From contig NZ_LMVP01000024.1 in NCBI RefSeq assembly GCF_002287235.1, forward strand, positions 1 to 49,749: a stretch of 49,749 nt of DNA, read 5' to 3'. Within the stretch, counting starts at the first letter, position 1. Each line of letters begins with the position of its first letter. This document shows, piece by piece, positions 10,205 through 18,815 of this stretch. Under the pieces are notes generated by a model that saw only the letters and a list, made by a program, of their open reading frames with translations, did no database searches and was not told the origin of the DNA. The position numbers were made by a program, and so were the translations under genes. The DNA comes from Methanosarcina spelaei (GTDB lineage Archaea > Halobacteriota > Methanosarcinia > Methanosarcinales > Methanosarcinaceae).

Positions 10205-11305
10205 TTATCCTTTCTTCTGCTTCAAATTATGAACCGAAGCTTCTGATAAATCAGACCCTCCATGGAAATCATATTTTTTATTACATTTAACAAAACCGCG
10301 GATAAGTCCGGTTTCTGGAGAATACTCGATAAATGAATTGTCTCCCTTGGCAATGCCTATGACTGTTATGTTGTCGGAAGCAGAGGTCAGATTATACTGG
10401 CCTTTACTGTCATCAGTGACCGACAGCAACAGGGTCTGTTTTGAGGTATTTTTGGTAATCCCGCAACTATTCAGAACTGTGGCATATTTCTGGGTAACGT
10501 TGTACGACATATTAGTCTCAGGCCACTCAGTCTCGTGGGGTGAAGATGAAATTCTGCCATCAGCATAGAGAACATAGGGAATGGTTATATTATGCGTGCT
10601 TATGTTGGCATCGCCTAAGATGAAGTTGCCTTTCACACAGAGCATAACAATATCGGCTGTACCGTCCTCATCAACCTCGTCGATATATCCGGCAAATGGT
10701 GTGAATGTTGTTTTTCCGTTTGCGAAAATTTTACCGGAAAACACGTTTCCTTCCTGGCTGTTTATCTGGTAAACACTATTCTGAGCAGTCGTCCAGTTGC
10801 CGGTGAGATTAGGGCTTGCTATACTGTCAGTGGGAACTGTCGTTCTGTTACGAACTGCGAGAGCCGTCTGCACCATGACAACTCCACCTGAACTGGAGAT
10901 AGTTCCCGTTGAAAAAACATTTTTTGACTCGATGACACCACTTCGGAACAATGTTGCATTTCCATTCTTTATATGGCTGAAGAAATGCGTACCGTGTTTA
11001 TCGTCAATGACAAAGAACAAAGGAGAGCAGGAGTTATTCTCCACGATCTTAAACAGCCGATCATACTGAGTGACGTTGTAAACTTCTCCGGAGTTGTTTG
11101 TGACAAATCCACCGGATACGGAGTCGTAGGAAATACCCGACACGGTTGTAAAAACACCATTGATATTATATGGCACTTGCTTTAATCCGATATCTGTCAT
11201 CGGGGGTTCAGGACAAACACAACTCGCAGTGGCTGTTCCTGCAATTAAAAAAACAATTGCCAGGGAAAGACTCAACGCAATTGCTGTCTTCCGAATTGTT
11301 TTCAC
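10205..11305 (-). CDS. exported protein of unknown function
   Basis: A 366-residue protein. The start is GTG at 11305, chosen because GGAGG lies at 11314-11318, eight bases upstream. The N-terminus is a signal peptide (KTAIALSLSLAIVFLIAGTATA) followed by SCVCPEPP; the first Cys could be lipidated but the preceding residues are only a weak lipobox. The mature part is rich in Ser, Thr, Gly and Asn and has many N-glycosylation sequons (for example NNSG, NVTQ, NLTG, NWTT), fitting a surface protein. It looks all-beta, and a segment at about residues 205-225 has the acidic pattern YIDEVDEDGTAD. I recognise no catalytic motif or named family. The gene stands alone between long spacers and has its own terminator. 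Confidence 0.75.
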   Translation of the reverse strand: MKTIRKTAIALSLSLAIVFLIAGTATASCVCPEPPMTDIGLKQVPYNINGVFTTVSGISYDSVSGGFVTNNSGEVYNVTQYDRLFKIVENNSCSPLFFVIDDKHGTHFFSHIKNGNATLFRSGVIESKNVFSTGTISSSGGVVMVQTALAVRNRTTVPTDSIASPNLTGNWTTAQNSVYQINSQEGNVFSGKIFANGKTTFTPFAGYIDEVDEDGTADIVMLCVKGNFILGDANISTHNITIPYVLYADGRISSSPHETEWPETNMSYNVTQKYATVLNSCGITKNTSKQTLLLSVTDDSKGQYNLTSASDNITVIGIAKGDNSFIEYSPETGLIRGFVKCNKKYDFHGGSDLSEASVHNLKQKKG

Positions 11306-11939
11306 TTCTCATTCCTCCCTATATTTTATTACATTTTATAGTAATTTATTGATTTTAAATGTTAGTGTGTTGGGTTGTAATACTCATCGGATTATATTCT
11401 GGCTCTCGATTAGATTTTTCAGGGAAGGAATTGAGTTATTCTAACATCTTCAGAAATATATTGGAATTATTTAGTTTAGAAAAGCATACTAAAACATAAC
11501 CAGAGCATAACCAAAAATGTACATAAAAAAAATAGACAGTCAAAATAGGTAAAGATAATCAAAATAGATAAAGTAGAGTACTTTCATTTCAAACGACAGT
11601 ATATTTATATTAAATCATTCTTTTAATTGAGAAACTGCTTTCAGATTTGAATTACCTTTCTCTAAATAGGTATTTGTAGAATTTCATATTATGCAAATGT
11701 CATACAAAGATAAATCTTGGTTGAAATTTAAATGAAGTTCTCAAACTTCATGAAAAAAATATCCCTCATTTAAAACCTATCCGAAAAGTGGTTATCTACT
11801 GTAACTTTTAGAATAGCAGAATGAAAAACCAGCATGATATTCTGATATGAATGAATACCCTGATATCATAGGCTTATTGTAATTTTTCAACATACCTCAC
11901 AAACTTATCGGTAGGCTCTTAAAAACAGAAGGAAGTACA
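11306..11939. other. divergent spacer; first copy of a diverged duplication
   Basis: The 634-bp region separates the exported-protein gene (minus) and the Mrr-type gene (plus). Bases about 11605-11815 match 12920-13130 in order, as diverged direct copies (shared blocks include CGAAAAGTGGTTAT and TTCATGAAAAAA). The motif at 11531-11588 is related to those at 10007-10041 and 49278-49312. No gene seen. Confidence 0.5.
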
Positions 11940-12608
11940 TTGATGAAAATGTCAAAGAGAGGAAAACGAAGAAAACAACACAGCTTTGTTACTGGAACAT
12001 TTAAGATTTTGTTATATCTTTTTCTAAAATCAATAAAGCTGTTGTTTAGTTTTCCAATTTACTTACTGAAAGCAATGAGGCTATTGTTTAGTTTCTTGAT
12101 TCACTTACTGAAAGTAATGTGGCAGCTGTTTAGTTTATTAATGCATATACTGAAATCATTATGTCTATTTCTCAGTTTTTTAATTCACTTACCTTATAGA
12201 ATTGTAAAACGACTTCCCCAAAATTCATCAAAACCAGTACTACCTACATTAGCCGAAATTGATGAAATGGACGGATACAAATTTGAAGAATTTATGAAAT
12301 GTGTTTATGAATACTTAGGATATTCAGTCTATCATACTCCATTCTCAGGTGATCAGGGTGCAGATCTTATTCTAACATCAAAAGGAAAAACAAAAATCGC
12401 CGTCCAGGTTAAACGATATTCGAGTAAAGTCTCAAATAGTGCAGTACAGGAAGTTGTAGCTGCAAAAGGTTTTTACAAGTGCACTGAGGGCATGGTAGTT
12501 ACAAATAACTACTTTACCGATTCTGCCAAACAATTAGCTGAAGCGAATTTTATTGATTTAGTTGACAGAAATGAACTTGAAAAGCTGATTAATACTATCC
12601 ATAATTAA
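11940..12608 (+). CDS. membrane-anchored Mrr-type restriction endonuclease-like protein
   Basis: A 222-residue protein with two parts. Residues about 20-95 are a very hydrophobic region made of about four 15-residue repeats of the form LLFSFLIHLLKVM, encoded by diverged 45-bp tandem repeats, and probably form several membrane helices or re-entrant hairpins. Residues about 105-220 are an Mrr_cat/PD-(D/E)xK nuclease fold: MDGYKFEEFMKCVYEYLGY, then GDQGAD (metal-binding Asp) and AVQVKRY (the QxK catalytic pair). Soluble Mrr proteins cut methylated DNA; membrane-tethered relatives are widespread in prokaryotes but poorly understood, and incoming-DNA defence is one proposal. The gene is solitary, so no cognate methylase is next to it. 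An ATG one codon downstream is an equally good start; AGAAGGAAG lies just upstream. Confidence 0.8.
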   Translation: MMKMSKRGKRRKQHSFVTGTFKILLYLFLKSIKLLFSFPIYLLKAMRLLFSFLIHLLKVMWQLFSLLMHILKSLCLFLSFLIHLPYRIVKRLPQNSSKPVLPTLAEIDEMDGYKFEEFMKCVYEYLGYSVYHTPFSGDQGADLILTSKGKTKIAVQVKRYSSKVSNSAVQEVVAAKGFYKCTEGMVVTNNYFTDSAKQLAEANFIDLVDRNELEKLINTIHN

Positions 12609-13351
12609 GATTTGAAAGTAGGGCAGACTTTGAATGTCAACTACTTGCTTTTATGCAATCTCGTTAAGCTGGCTTAACTTGTTATCCTTCCAGCTTAACT
12701 AATTTCCAATTAAGTTTATCTGTTTTATAAGACCTTCAGTTCCTTACTTGATACCGAAAAATCGAATTTGGAAAAGTATAGATAGAAGAAAAATACTCAA
12801 AAAGTAAGGAGGCTATCAACTGAATATCTATTGCCAGAACTTTGTCATAAGCCAGAACTTTGTCATAACTTATCATTTTTTAGAATTATGTTGAGCATTG
12901 TAGTTTTAAATGATATGATACTTATATTAAATTGCTCATTTAATTATTGAATTACCCTTAGATCTGAGTAACTTTCGATAGAAAGATATATGCGTTGTTA
13001 GATTAGCAGATGACAAAATAAATAGAGATGAATATTGGTAGAAATTTAAGCAAAGTTCGAAAATTTCATGAAAAAAGAATACCCTGCAACTTAGATACTG
13101 TACGAAAAGTGGTTATTTAGTGTTGCTTTAAGAACGTGTAAGATGCAAAATCGGAAAGAATGTACGAATATTTAGACCGATTATAATTTTACACCGTTTG
13201 GTTACTGACTTTTCATACAGCTCTATTATCGGAAAGATCTAAATCAATACATTCTACCTTGCTAATGGTACTAGTATTCAATATAAGACATATAATTACG
13301 TAGCCAAAGATTTATGATTACGTAGCCAAAGATTTCGTGGAGCTGGACTAA
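12609..13351. other. spacer with second copy of a diverged duplication
   Basis: Bases about 12920-13130 repeat 11605-11815 in the same orientation, so related sequences flank the Mrr-type gene. CCAGAACTTTGTCATAA occurs twice around 12835-12870. ATTACGTAGCCAAAGATTT is duplicated at 13295-13313 and 13317-13335. No sizeable reading frame is present. Confidence 0.55.
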
Positions 13352-13489
13352 GTGAACCTGCTATGGCTAAAAAATAAGATAAACGTGCTCAAAAAAGCAA
13401 TAAATCCATTTACCATTATATTTTGGATATTTGCATCTGTGACTGTAGCCCTTACGTTTTTAGTGTTAAAACGAAAGAAGTCACCCTGA
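13352..13489 (+). CDS. possible 45-residue single-span membrane peptide
   Basis: GTG at 13352 preceded by GGAG at 13339-13342 (nine bases) opens a 45-codon frame beginning MNLLWLKNKINVLKKA, with one hydrophobic helix (FTIIFWIFASVTVALTFLVL) and a basic tail (KRKKSP) ending at TGA 13487-13489. The helix plus positive tail is the topology of a small membrane protein. It also resembles the C-terminal anchor of Methanosarcina surface proteins, so it could be the last fragment of a degraded gene; the duplicated sequence just upstream fits either reading. Function unknown. Confidence 0.35.
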   Translation: MNLLWLKNKINVLKKAINPFTIIFWIFASVTVALTFLVLKRKKSP

Positions 13490-13637
13490 TTAGAAAAGTA
13501 ATTTCATTTTTTCTTTCCTTTCCTTTTTGTCCTGAAAAATAATGTCCTGCAACCTTCAGGCGTGGCCTACTACCAGACTAAAATCAATGCATGAAGGCTT
13601 TTTTCCGTTTTATACTTTTTTGATAAAAATCCTTATA

Positions 13638-13661
13638 CAATTGTTCAGGTATGAACAATTG
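13638..13661 (-). terminator. perfect hairpin downstream of the coiled-coil gene
   Basis: CAATTGTTCA/TGAACAATTG forms a perfect 10-bp stem with loop GGTA. On the minus strand it follows the stop at 13735 by about 70 bases and is itself followed by an ATTTTTAT tract, consistent with termination of that gene. Confidence 0.5.
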
Positions 13662-13734
13662 AGTTCAGTCGTCAGTACTTTCATTCAGCCTTTATTACAG
13701 AAAAATTTCTTCAATTGCTGAAATTCCTGAGTGC

Positions 13735-14112
13735 TTAATCCGACTTACTCGATCTGCTTTTTCTTAATTCTTCCCGGAGCTCTGCCAGTTTACCGCGAGC
13801 AGAACTATATTCATTTTTTAGAGTTTCGATATCTGCTGGTACAGTTTTCATCCTTGCCTCTACCAGTTCCCTCATTTGTTCATTTTCGATCTCATCCGAT
13901 AATTTGCAGCTTAAGTCTTCTTTGATTTGCCCTACCTCCTCGATATATTTATCGAATTTATCTACCGATTCCATCAACTTTAATTCTCTAGCTACAGCCT
14001 CCAGACTCTCTAATTCGTCTATCAGGGCATCCACGCTCCTATCCAGGTCATTCATTTTTTGTTCCAGCCTGATTAACCTGGACATTACATCCTGCTCAGC
14101 TAACTCGGACAA
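13735..14112 (-). CDS. small coiled-coil protein of unknown function
   Basis: 125 residues, almost entirely charged heptad-like sequence (MSRLIRLEQKMNDLDRSVDA, then a long Glu/Lys-rich helix), with no membrane segment and no Cys or His cluster. The start is TTG at 14112 preceded by AAGGGGGAATATA; an internal ATG at codon 10 is the alternative. It is probably a cytoplasmic oligomerising or scaffold protein. Nothing in it indicates an enzyme. It is convergent with the possible small peptide at 13352 and about 400 bases from the nuclease-like gene at 14529, which has the same orientation. Confidence 0.65.
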   Translation of the reverse strand: MSELAEQDVMSRLIRLEQKMNDLDRSVDALIDELESLEAVARELKLMESVDKFDKYIEEVGQIKEDLSCKLSDEIENEQMRELVEARMKTVPADIETLKNEYSSARGKLAELREELRKSRSSKSD

Positions 14113-14528
14113 TATATTCCCCCTTACCTTAAATTTAGTATAATATAATCAGCAATATGTACCTTAAAGCCTCTGTTTATCTGTTAACAACAGTTTTATA
14201 TTCACAAATTCCCTGAGCCTATAATGTGAAAGTTCTCATCCCACTCCGGATTTATTTATCCGGCTAATAAGCAGCCTTGGATTTTTCAGTTCGTTCTATG
14301 CCCGATAGAAAAGGAATCCTACTCCCAGTTTACTTCTTCGGTATAAGAGTTAATGGACTTAAGTTTCATACTCTCCTCCAAAAAGAGTTATTAATAGTAT
14401 TAAGATTTCCATTGTTATGAATAAGGAGAAATAAAATTAGTAGAGAAATCTATAAAATTTAAAATGTAGATATTCGTTTTTGGGAGAAACTGAATGCCGA
14501 TTCAAATAACATATAAATCTATTACAGA
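14113..14528. other. spacer with no recognisable feature
   Basis: AT-rich region between two minus-strand genes. Apart from the leader of the coiled-coil gene I see no hairpin, repeat or reading frame that I can support. Confidence 0.4.
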
Positions 14529-15068
14529 TTATTTCAATACACCATTTTTCCAGAAAAAAGGCTTGCAAGGGTTTCTTTCGAATTTTTTAAACGCTTCTGG
14601 AAAAAGCCCAGGATACTTTGCTTCCTCAAGTGGAATACAGAACATCCTTTCTGGATAGGACGAATCTCCGCCAAATCCGATGACAACAAAGAAAGGAAGC
14701 TTCTTTTCCCTGGCAAAACCCTGATAACGTTTTAATTGTTGAGGATCGGACCACTGTAGTTTACCCTCAAACAGGCAGGATCTGAACTTACACTCAACGC
14801 AAAAAATCTCATCTTTCGGTAGATAACGGACAATAAGATCTGGACCGGCATCAGATTCCACAAATCTGTCGTGCTTCCGCGTAGTATCTGTGCTCCATTG
14901 CACAATCGAAAAGTACTTGTTGTCGAAAAGGTTCACAACATACTTTTCAAAATCGTTTCCCTTTTCTACGGACTCGTCTTCTTTCAAGACTTCAACTGCT
15001 CTTTTAAGTTTGCCAACAAGTCCCGTAATAAACCTCCAAATAGTGTATAATAATAGAATATCTTTCAT
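14529..15068 (-). CDS. PD-(D/E)xK-type nuclease-like protein
   Basis: 179 residues. After an N-terminal hydrophobic/amphipathic segment (ILLLYTIWRFITGLVGKL) there is a compact alpha/beta domain with the order expected of a restriction-endonuclease-like fold: a Glu in GNDFEKYVVNLF, then DAGPDLIVRY (metal-binding Asp), then EIFCVECKFR (the ExK pair). An Arg/Lys-rich helix (QLKRYQGFAREKK) and PFFVVIGFGG follow. The arrangement resembles archaeal PD-(D/E)xK proteins rather than a typed restriction enzyme, and no methylase or helicase is adjacent. The hydrophobic N-terminus might hold it at the membrane, as in the Mrr-like protein at 11940. The start is ATG 15068 without a strong Shine-Dalgarno. 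Confidence 0.7.
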   Translation of the reverse strand: MKDILLLYTIWRFITGLVGKLKRAVEVLKEDESVEKGNDFEKYVVNLFDNKYFSIVQWSTDTTRKHDRFVESDAGPDLIVRYLPKDEIFCVECKFRSCLFEGKLQWSDPQQLKRYQGFAREKKLPFFVVIGFGGDSSYPERMFCIPLEEAKYPGLFPEAFKKFERNPCKPFFWKNGVLK

Positions 15069-15450
15069 TAGTTTAAAATATATCGACTGTTGTTATCAAT
15101 TAAAATTATTTCGACATATATTTATCCAGATAATTTTTGAGCTATGTAGAAATTTCTCAACGATTTTTATAGGAAGTGAAGAACTTATCTCTTTAAAGGA
15201 AATGCAGAATATTTTTTTCAGTCATCTGGTTTTCTCACCGAGATCTATCCTCAAATTTTCTTATGATTTTCCACAATTATTACCACAATTCTCCTACAAA
15301 TATTTATGAAAATATTTTTATAAATATTTTTCATAAAGGTTTTCAGGAATTCTTTCGGAAAACCTTAATCTAAAAAAAGGATATACTATATTGGGGATAA
15401 ATTAAAAAGTTTATAAAAATAATTGAAATGAGATTAAACTGCAAGGTTTT
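15069..15450. other. divergent promoter spacer with two hairpins
   Basis: Between the nuclease-like gene (minus) and the PHP gene (plus). An AT-only inverted repeat at about 15303-15337 (TTTATGAAAATATTT and its near complement) is followed by a 9-bp stem AAGGTTTTC/GAAAACCTT (15336-15344 with 15358-15366). They could be leader structures of the PHP gene; function unknown. Confidence 0.4.
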
Positions 15451-16455
15451 ATGCCTATGGGGAGAAGGCCAAGAAACTACGAGGAGAAACTGATAACTCC
15501 GGAACAAGCAGTTGAGCTTATGGAAGAAGGCTGGAGGCGGGCAGACCTGCACGTTCATACAAGCTGTTCCTTTGACGTGCTTCCTGTAAGAGACCTGCAC
15601 CCGGAAAACCTTTATGAGAAGGCTCTAAAGATGGGAATGGATTACGTGACATTTACAGATCACGATACCATTGAGGCATACGAAATTCTAGGGTGGAACC
15701 GTGAAAAACTTGTCCCTGGAGTTGAAATAAATATCTATGATCCGGAATTTGTAGGGCATTCACTGCATATTAATATCTTCGAGTTTGACAGAGAACAGTT
15801 CTTTGAGCTTATGGAAATTGCGGAAATCGAACATGACCTGAGAAGCTTTATCAGATACCTCAAGCGGAATAAACTTCCTTTTATTTACAACCATCCTTTC
15901 TGGTTTGAGTTTCATAGTGACCCGAATCCGTCTTCAGTCCCAAGGCTAGCAAAACTTTTCCCTGTACTGGAGTACAATATGCACGAACTCAAGCAGAAAA
16001 ACGAACTTACAATTGCTCTTGCTGAGAGCTTTGGCAAAGGTATTGCCGCAACAACCGATACCCATACAGGCAGCCTGGGAAAGGTATATACTCTCGCGAA
16101 AGGAGAGAATTTCAAAGAGTTTTTCAGAAATATAGCAAAAGGAAAAAGTTACATAGTTCCTGAAGACCTTACCAGAGAGCTTCTGATCGACGAAATGAAT
16201 ACCTGGATAGATCTGATTTTTGAAAAAAGCCAGAAAAGCAGAAGCGCAGAAAATTACCTTACCGGAATAAAATCTCTGGATACGATGGTCAAAATCTCAA
16301 GAAGCACCCTATTGAGCTGTTTCCCTGGTCTTAACAGGACAACCATGAACCTGTTCTATATGATCTCAAATACAGGGCTTCCTGCATCATTTTACATTCA
16401 TTCTGCAGAAAATCTGGCAAAGGAAATAGAAAGACAGATTGAAATTGAGAAGTGA
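15451..16455 (+). CDS. PHP-domain metal-dependent phosphoesterase
   Basis: 334 residues with the PHP fold of trinuclear-metal phosphoesterases. The motifs are in order: ADLHVHTSCS (His34, His36), FTDHDT (Asp70, His71, Asp72), PGVEINIY, YNHPFW and TDTHTG near residue 205. These give the full set of metal ligands, so the enzyme is probably active on a phosphate ester; the substrate cannot be read from sequence, since relatives act on histidinol phosphate, nucleotides and sugar phosphates. The C-terminal about 110 residues are an extension without known motif. The gene is solitary. The start ATG follows GCAAGG; a second ATG two codons later is possible. Cytoplasmic, no signal peptide. Confidence 0.85.
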   Translation: MPMGRRPRNYEEKLITPEQAVELMEEGWRRADLHVHTSCSFDVLPVRDLHPENLYEKALKMGMDYVTFTDHDTIEAYEILGWNREKLVPGVEINIYDPEFVGHSLHINIFEFDREQFFELMEIAEIEHDLRSFIRYLKRNKLPFIYNHPFWFEFHSDPNPSSVPRLAKLFPVLEYNMHELKQKNELTIALAESFGKGIAATTDTHTGSLGKVYTLAKGENFKEFFRNIAKGKSYIVPEDLTRELLIDEMNTWIDLIFEKSQKSRSAENYLTGIKSLDTMVKISRSTLLSCFPGLNRTTMNLFYMISNTGLPASFYIHSAENLAKEIERQIEIEK

Positions 16456-16704
16456 AAGTAAAAGCGTATTTTTCAGTTTTTTTGTAACAGCTCCAATTAG
16501 CCTACATAAAAAGGGCTTTCCCCAGTCTATTTTTCGGATAAGAAAATATCAAAAAGTTTATATTATGAAATTGTTTAGATTATGTAGCATAAAAAATTCA
16601 GAATTCGTATTATTTTTAATTACAGTCTTGGGCATTACTGCTAACAATTTACTACGGTGAAAAAAGAATCTGATTCGGTTATGACTATGTTATTCTATAA
16701 TCAA
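16456..16704. other. spacer upstream of the repeat array
   Basis: AT-rich spacer after the PHP gene. A 73-codon frame overlapping the PHP stop has no family features and is not called. The promoter of the ABC importer should lie here or inside the array that follows. Confidence 0.35.
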
Positions 16705-16871
16705 TTAGGACTTGTAAGAATATTTTAGGACTGAACCAATTTTAGAACTATAAAATAGTTTAGACTTGTAAAATATTTTTGGGTATATAAGATATTTTGG
16801 ACCTGTAAAATATGTTGGACCTGTAAAATATGTTGGACCTGCAAAATATTTTGGATCTGCAAAATATGTTT
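16705..16871. repeat. degenerate 19-bp tandem array in the ABC-importer leader
   Basis: About eight copies of a unit close to GGACCTGTAAAATATGTTG, most regular from 16797 to 16871 and more diverged upstream. The array ends about 40 bases before the ATG of the substrate-binding protein, so it lies in the promoter or 5' leader. Each unit carries an AAAATAT segment that could mimic TATA-like spacing. Confidence 0.75.
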
Positions 16872-16912
16872 TAATCCGGATGATAAGAGCTCAAAACAGG
16901 GGAAAGAAGTAG

Positions 16913-18700
16913 ATGAAACAAATAAAACACCTAATGGGGCTGGAATTAAAAGCAAGACTAAAGCGAACGATTATCCTTGCAATACTTGTTCTTACCTTTT
17001 GCTTAACCATATTTTCTTCAGGAGCGGCAGGGCAGGAAGATACCGAAAACAATCAACCAGTTTCAGACGAAGGATTTTTTAACCGATTTATCACATACGT
17101 AAAAAACCTTTTCTCAGGGGAAGAAGGAAAACTGCATAGCTCAGGAGAAATTCCCAAAACCGGTGCTGCAGACATTCAACAGTCAGCTGAGCCTGAACAA
17201 GCAGTCCTGAAAATTGCAACTCCGGATGTAATAAAGTCTGCATCCCTGGTTGGAGATACAAGTCTGGGAATTTTTGCTCATCTTTCAAACCCACCACTCA
17301 TGAAAATGGATGCTGAAGGACATATTGTAGGGCAGCTCGCAGAAAATTATAGCGTATCGGAAAACAACACGCGATGGACCTTCTACATTAGAGACGACCT
17401 CTACTGGAGCGATGGAGAAAAAGTAACACCAGAAGATGTTGAGTTCTCAATCCGTTACTACGGAGAAAAAACCCCCTGGGCAAGTTGGATCAACGATACC
17501 CTGGAAAATTCAACGGTTTCGGATGCCGACAATTCCGTGACATTCAAGTTTAACAAGCCTTACACTCGAGTCAATATGGAGTTTGCAACCTATGATATCC
17601 TCCCTGCTCATGTGTGGAAAAAAATAGAGAACCCGGTAGAATACACAAGCAACGGCCCTTATGTCGGCTGCGGACCCTATTATCTCAAGTTGATAGACCT
17701 CAATGCCGGAAAACTCATTTTTGAAAAGAACCCCTACTGGAAAGGAAAGATGCCTGAGTTCGAAACTGTAGAAATCCATTTTTACTCAAATGTTGACGTT
17801 GCCACTCTGGCTCTTAAAAACGGGGAAGCTGACAGTTATTACAAGTACGCAGGGTCATACCCTTACTCCGGTATTGAGCAGCTTGAAAAAACAGGAAATT
17901 TCGACTTTCTGGAAAAGACTAACGTCGGGCTTGTTTTCCTTGCCCCGAATTTGAAAAAAGCCCCGTTTTCGGACCCGAAATTCAGGGAAGCACTGGCAGA
18001 TTCCATAAATTACGAAGAGCTTGCAAGGCTTGAAACTCTGGGGTATGGAGAAGTTCCAAATAGTGGCTTTGTGCCATCAGCCATGGAGAATTATAAGGAA
18101 ACCGAAAAACTGGAGTACAGTCCCGAAAAAGCTAGAGAGATCCTGAAAAAAGCCGGATACTCGGACAGCAACGGGAATGGAATACTTGAAGGAAAAGATG
18201 GAAAAGATATAAAGCTTGAAATCCTCATCCGACCTGATTACGCCCGAACAGGCGAACTTCTCGATGAATACTTTGAGCAGATTGGGCTTTCTGCAGACCT
18301 CAAAACTGTGGATTCGGACACCTGGATCACTCTTAAAGACAGTTACAATTATGACCTGACAGTAACACGTTCCACTCCCTGGGGTATGCTTATGCACTCA
18401 AGTTGGGGAAGCGGCTATTTTGATTCCAGACGGACAGGCCAGGGAGTTATGCATAATCTGGAAGATCCTGCGTTCCTGCAGCTCTGCGATAATATCCTTG
18501 CTACCACTGATTCTGCCGAACTCCAGAAGTATGCATATGAGTTACAGGACTACTATGCAGATAATCTGCCTGCAATTCCCCTCTACTGGAGCAAGTCGGT
18601 TACTCCTTTTAACAGGCATTTTGAAGGCTGGTACGCGGATCCCCTTTACGGGATATATAACCTGGATACTTTTACAAATGTAACGAAGGTGGAGGCGTAA
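16913..18700 (+). CDS. ABC importer substrate-binding protein, family 5 (peptide/nickel type)
   Basis: 595 residues. A basic N-terminus and hydrophobic stretch (RTIILAILVLTFCLTIFSSG) form a signal peptide or N-terminal anchor; about 80 residues of linker precede the binding lobe. SBP_bac_5 features include LAENYSVSENNTRWTFYIRD, YWSDGEKVTPEDV, GPYVGCGPYYL and the C-terminal LPAIPLYWSK. Proteins of this family capture oligopeptides or Ni(II) chelates outside the cell. It is the first gene of a five-gene operon with two permeases and two ATPases. GGGGAAAGAAG precedes the ATG. Nickel is a sensible substrate in a methanogen, because F430, CODH and hydrogenases need it, but the sequence does not separate nickel from peptide. 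A 26-bp duplication begins over the stop codon. Confidence 0.88.
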   Translation: MKQIKHLMGLELKARLKRTIILAILVLTFCLTIFSSGAAGQEDTENNQPVSDEGFFNRFITYVKNLFSGEEGKLHSSGEIPKTGAADIQQSAEPEQAVLKIATPDVIKSASLVGDTSLGIFAHLSNPPLMKMDAEGHIVGQLAENYSVSENNTRWTFYIRDDLYWSDGEKVTPEDVEFSIRYYGEKTPWASWINDTLENSTVSDADNSVTFKFNKPYTRVNMEFATYDILPAHVWKKIENPVEYTSNGPYVGCGPYYLKLIDLNAGKLIFEKNPYWKGKMPEFETVEIHFYSNVDVATLALKNGEADSYYKYAGSYPYSGIEQLEKTGNFDFLEKTNVGLVFLAPNLKKAPFSDPKFREALADSINYEELARLETLGYGEVPNSGFVPSAMENYKETEKLEYSPEKAREILKKAGYSDSNGNGILEGKDGKDIKLEILIRPDYARTGELLDEYFEQIGLSADLKTVDSDTWITLKDSYNYDLTVTRSTPWGMLMHSSWGSGYFDSRRTGQGVMHNLEDPAFLQLCDNILATTDSAELQKYAYELQDYYADNLPAIPLYWSKSVTPFNRHFEGWYADPLYGIYNLDTFTNVTKVEA

Positions 18701-18745
18701 AAACTAGTCTCTGAAGAAAGGCGTAAAAATTAGTCTCTGAAGAAA
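18694..18745. repeat. 26-bp tandem duplication across the stop codon of the binding-protein gene
   Basis: GGCGTAAAAACTAGTCTCTG and six more bases (18694-18719) are followed by an almost identical copy (18720-18745, one mismatch). The TAA stop of the substrate-binding protein lies in the first copy, so the duplication lengthened only the spacer to the permease. Confidence 0.85.
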
Positions 18746-18815
18746 TCAGACAGAAGAATAAGGTAGGAAAAATAAGGAAGATGTTAGAGACAGCAAGAAC
18801 AGAGTAGTAAGAACG

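Noticed and set aside
16439-16660. 73-codon plus-strand frame overlapping the PHP gene end
   Set aside because: It overlaps the PHP stop in another frame, without motif or good start.
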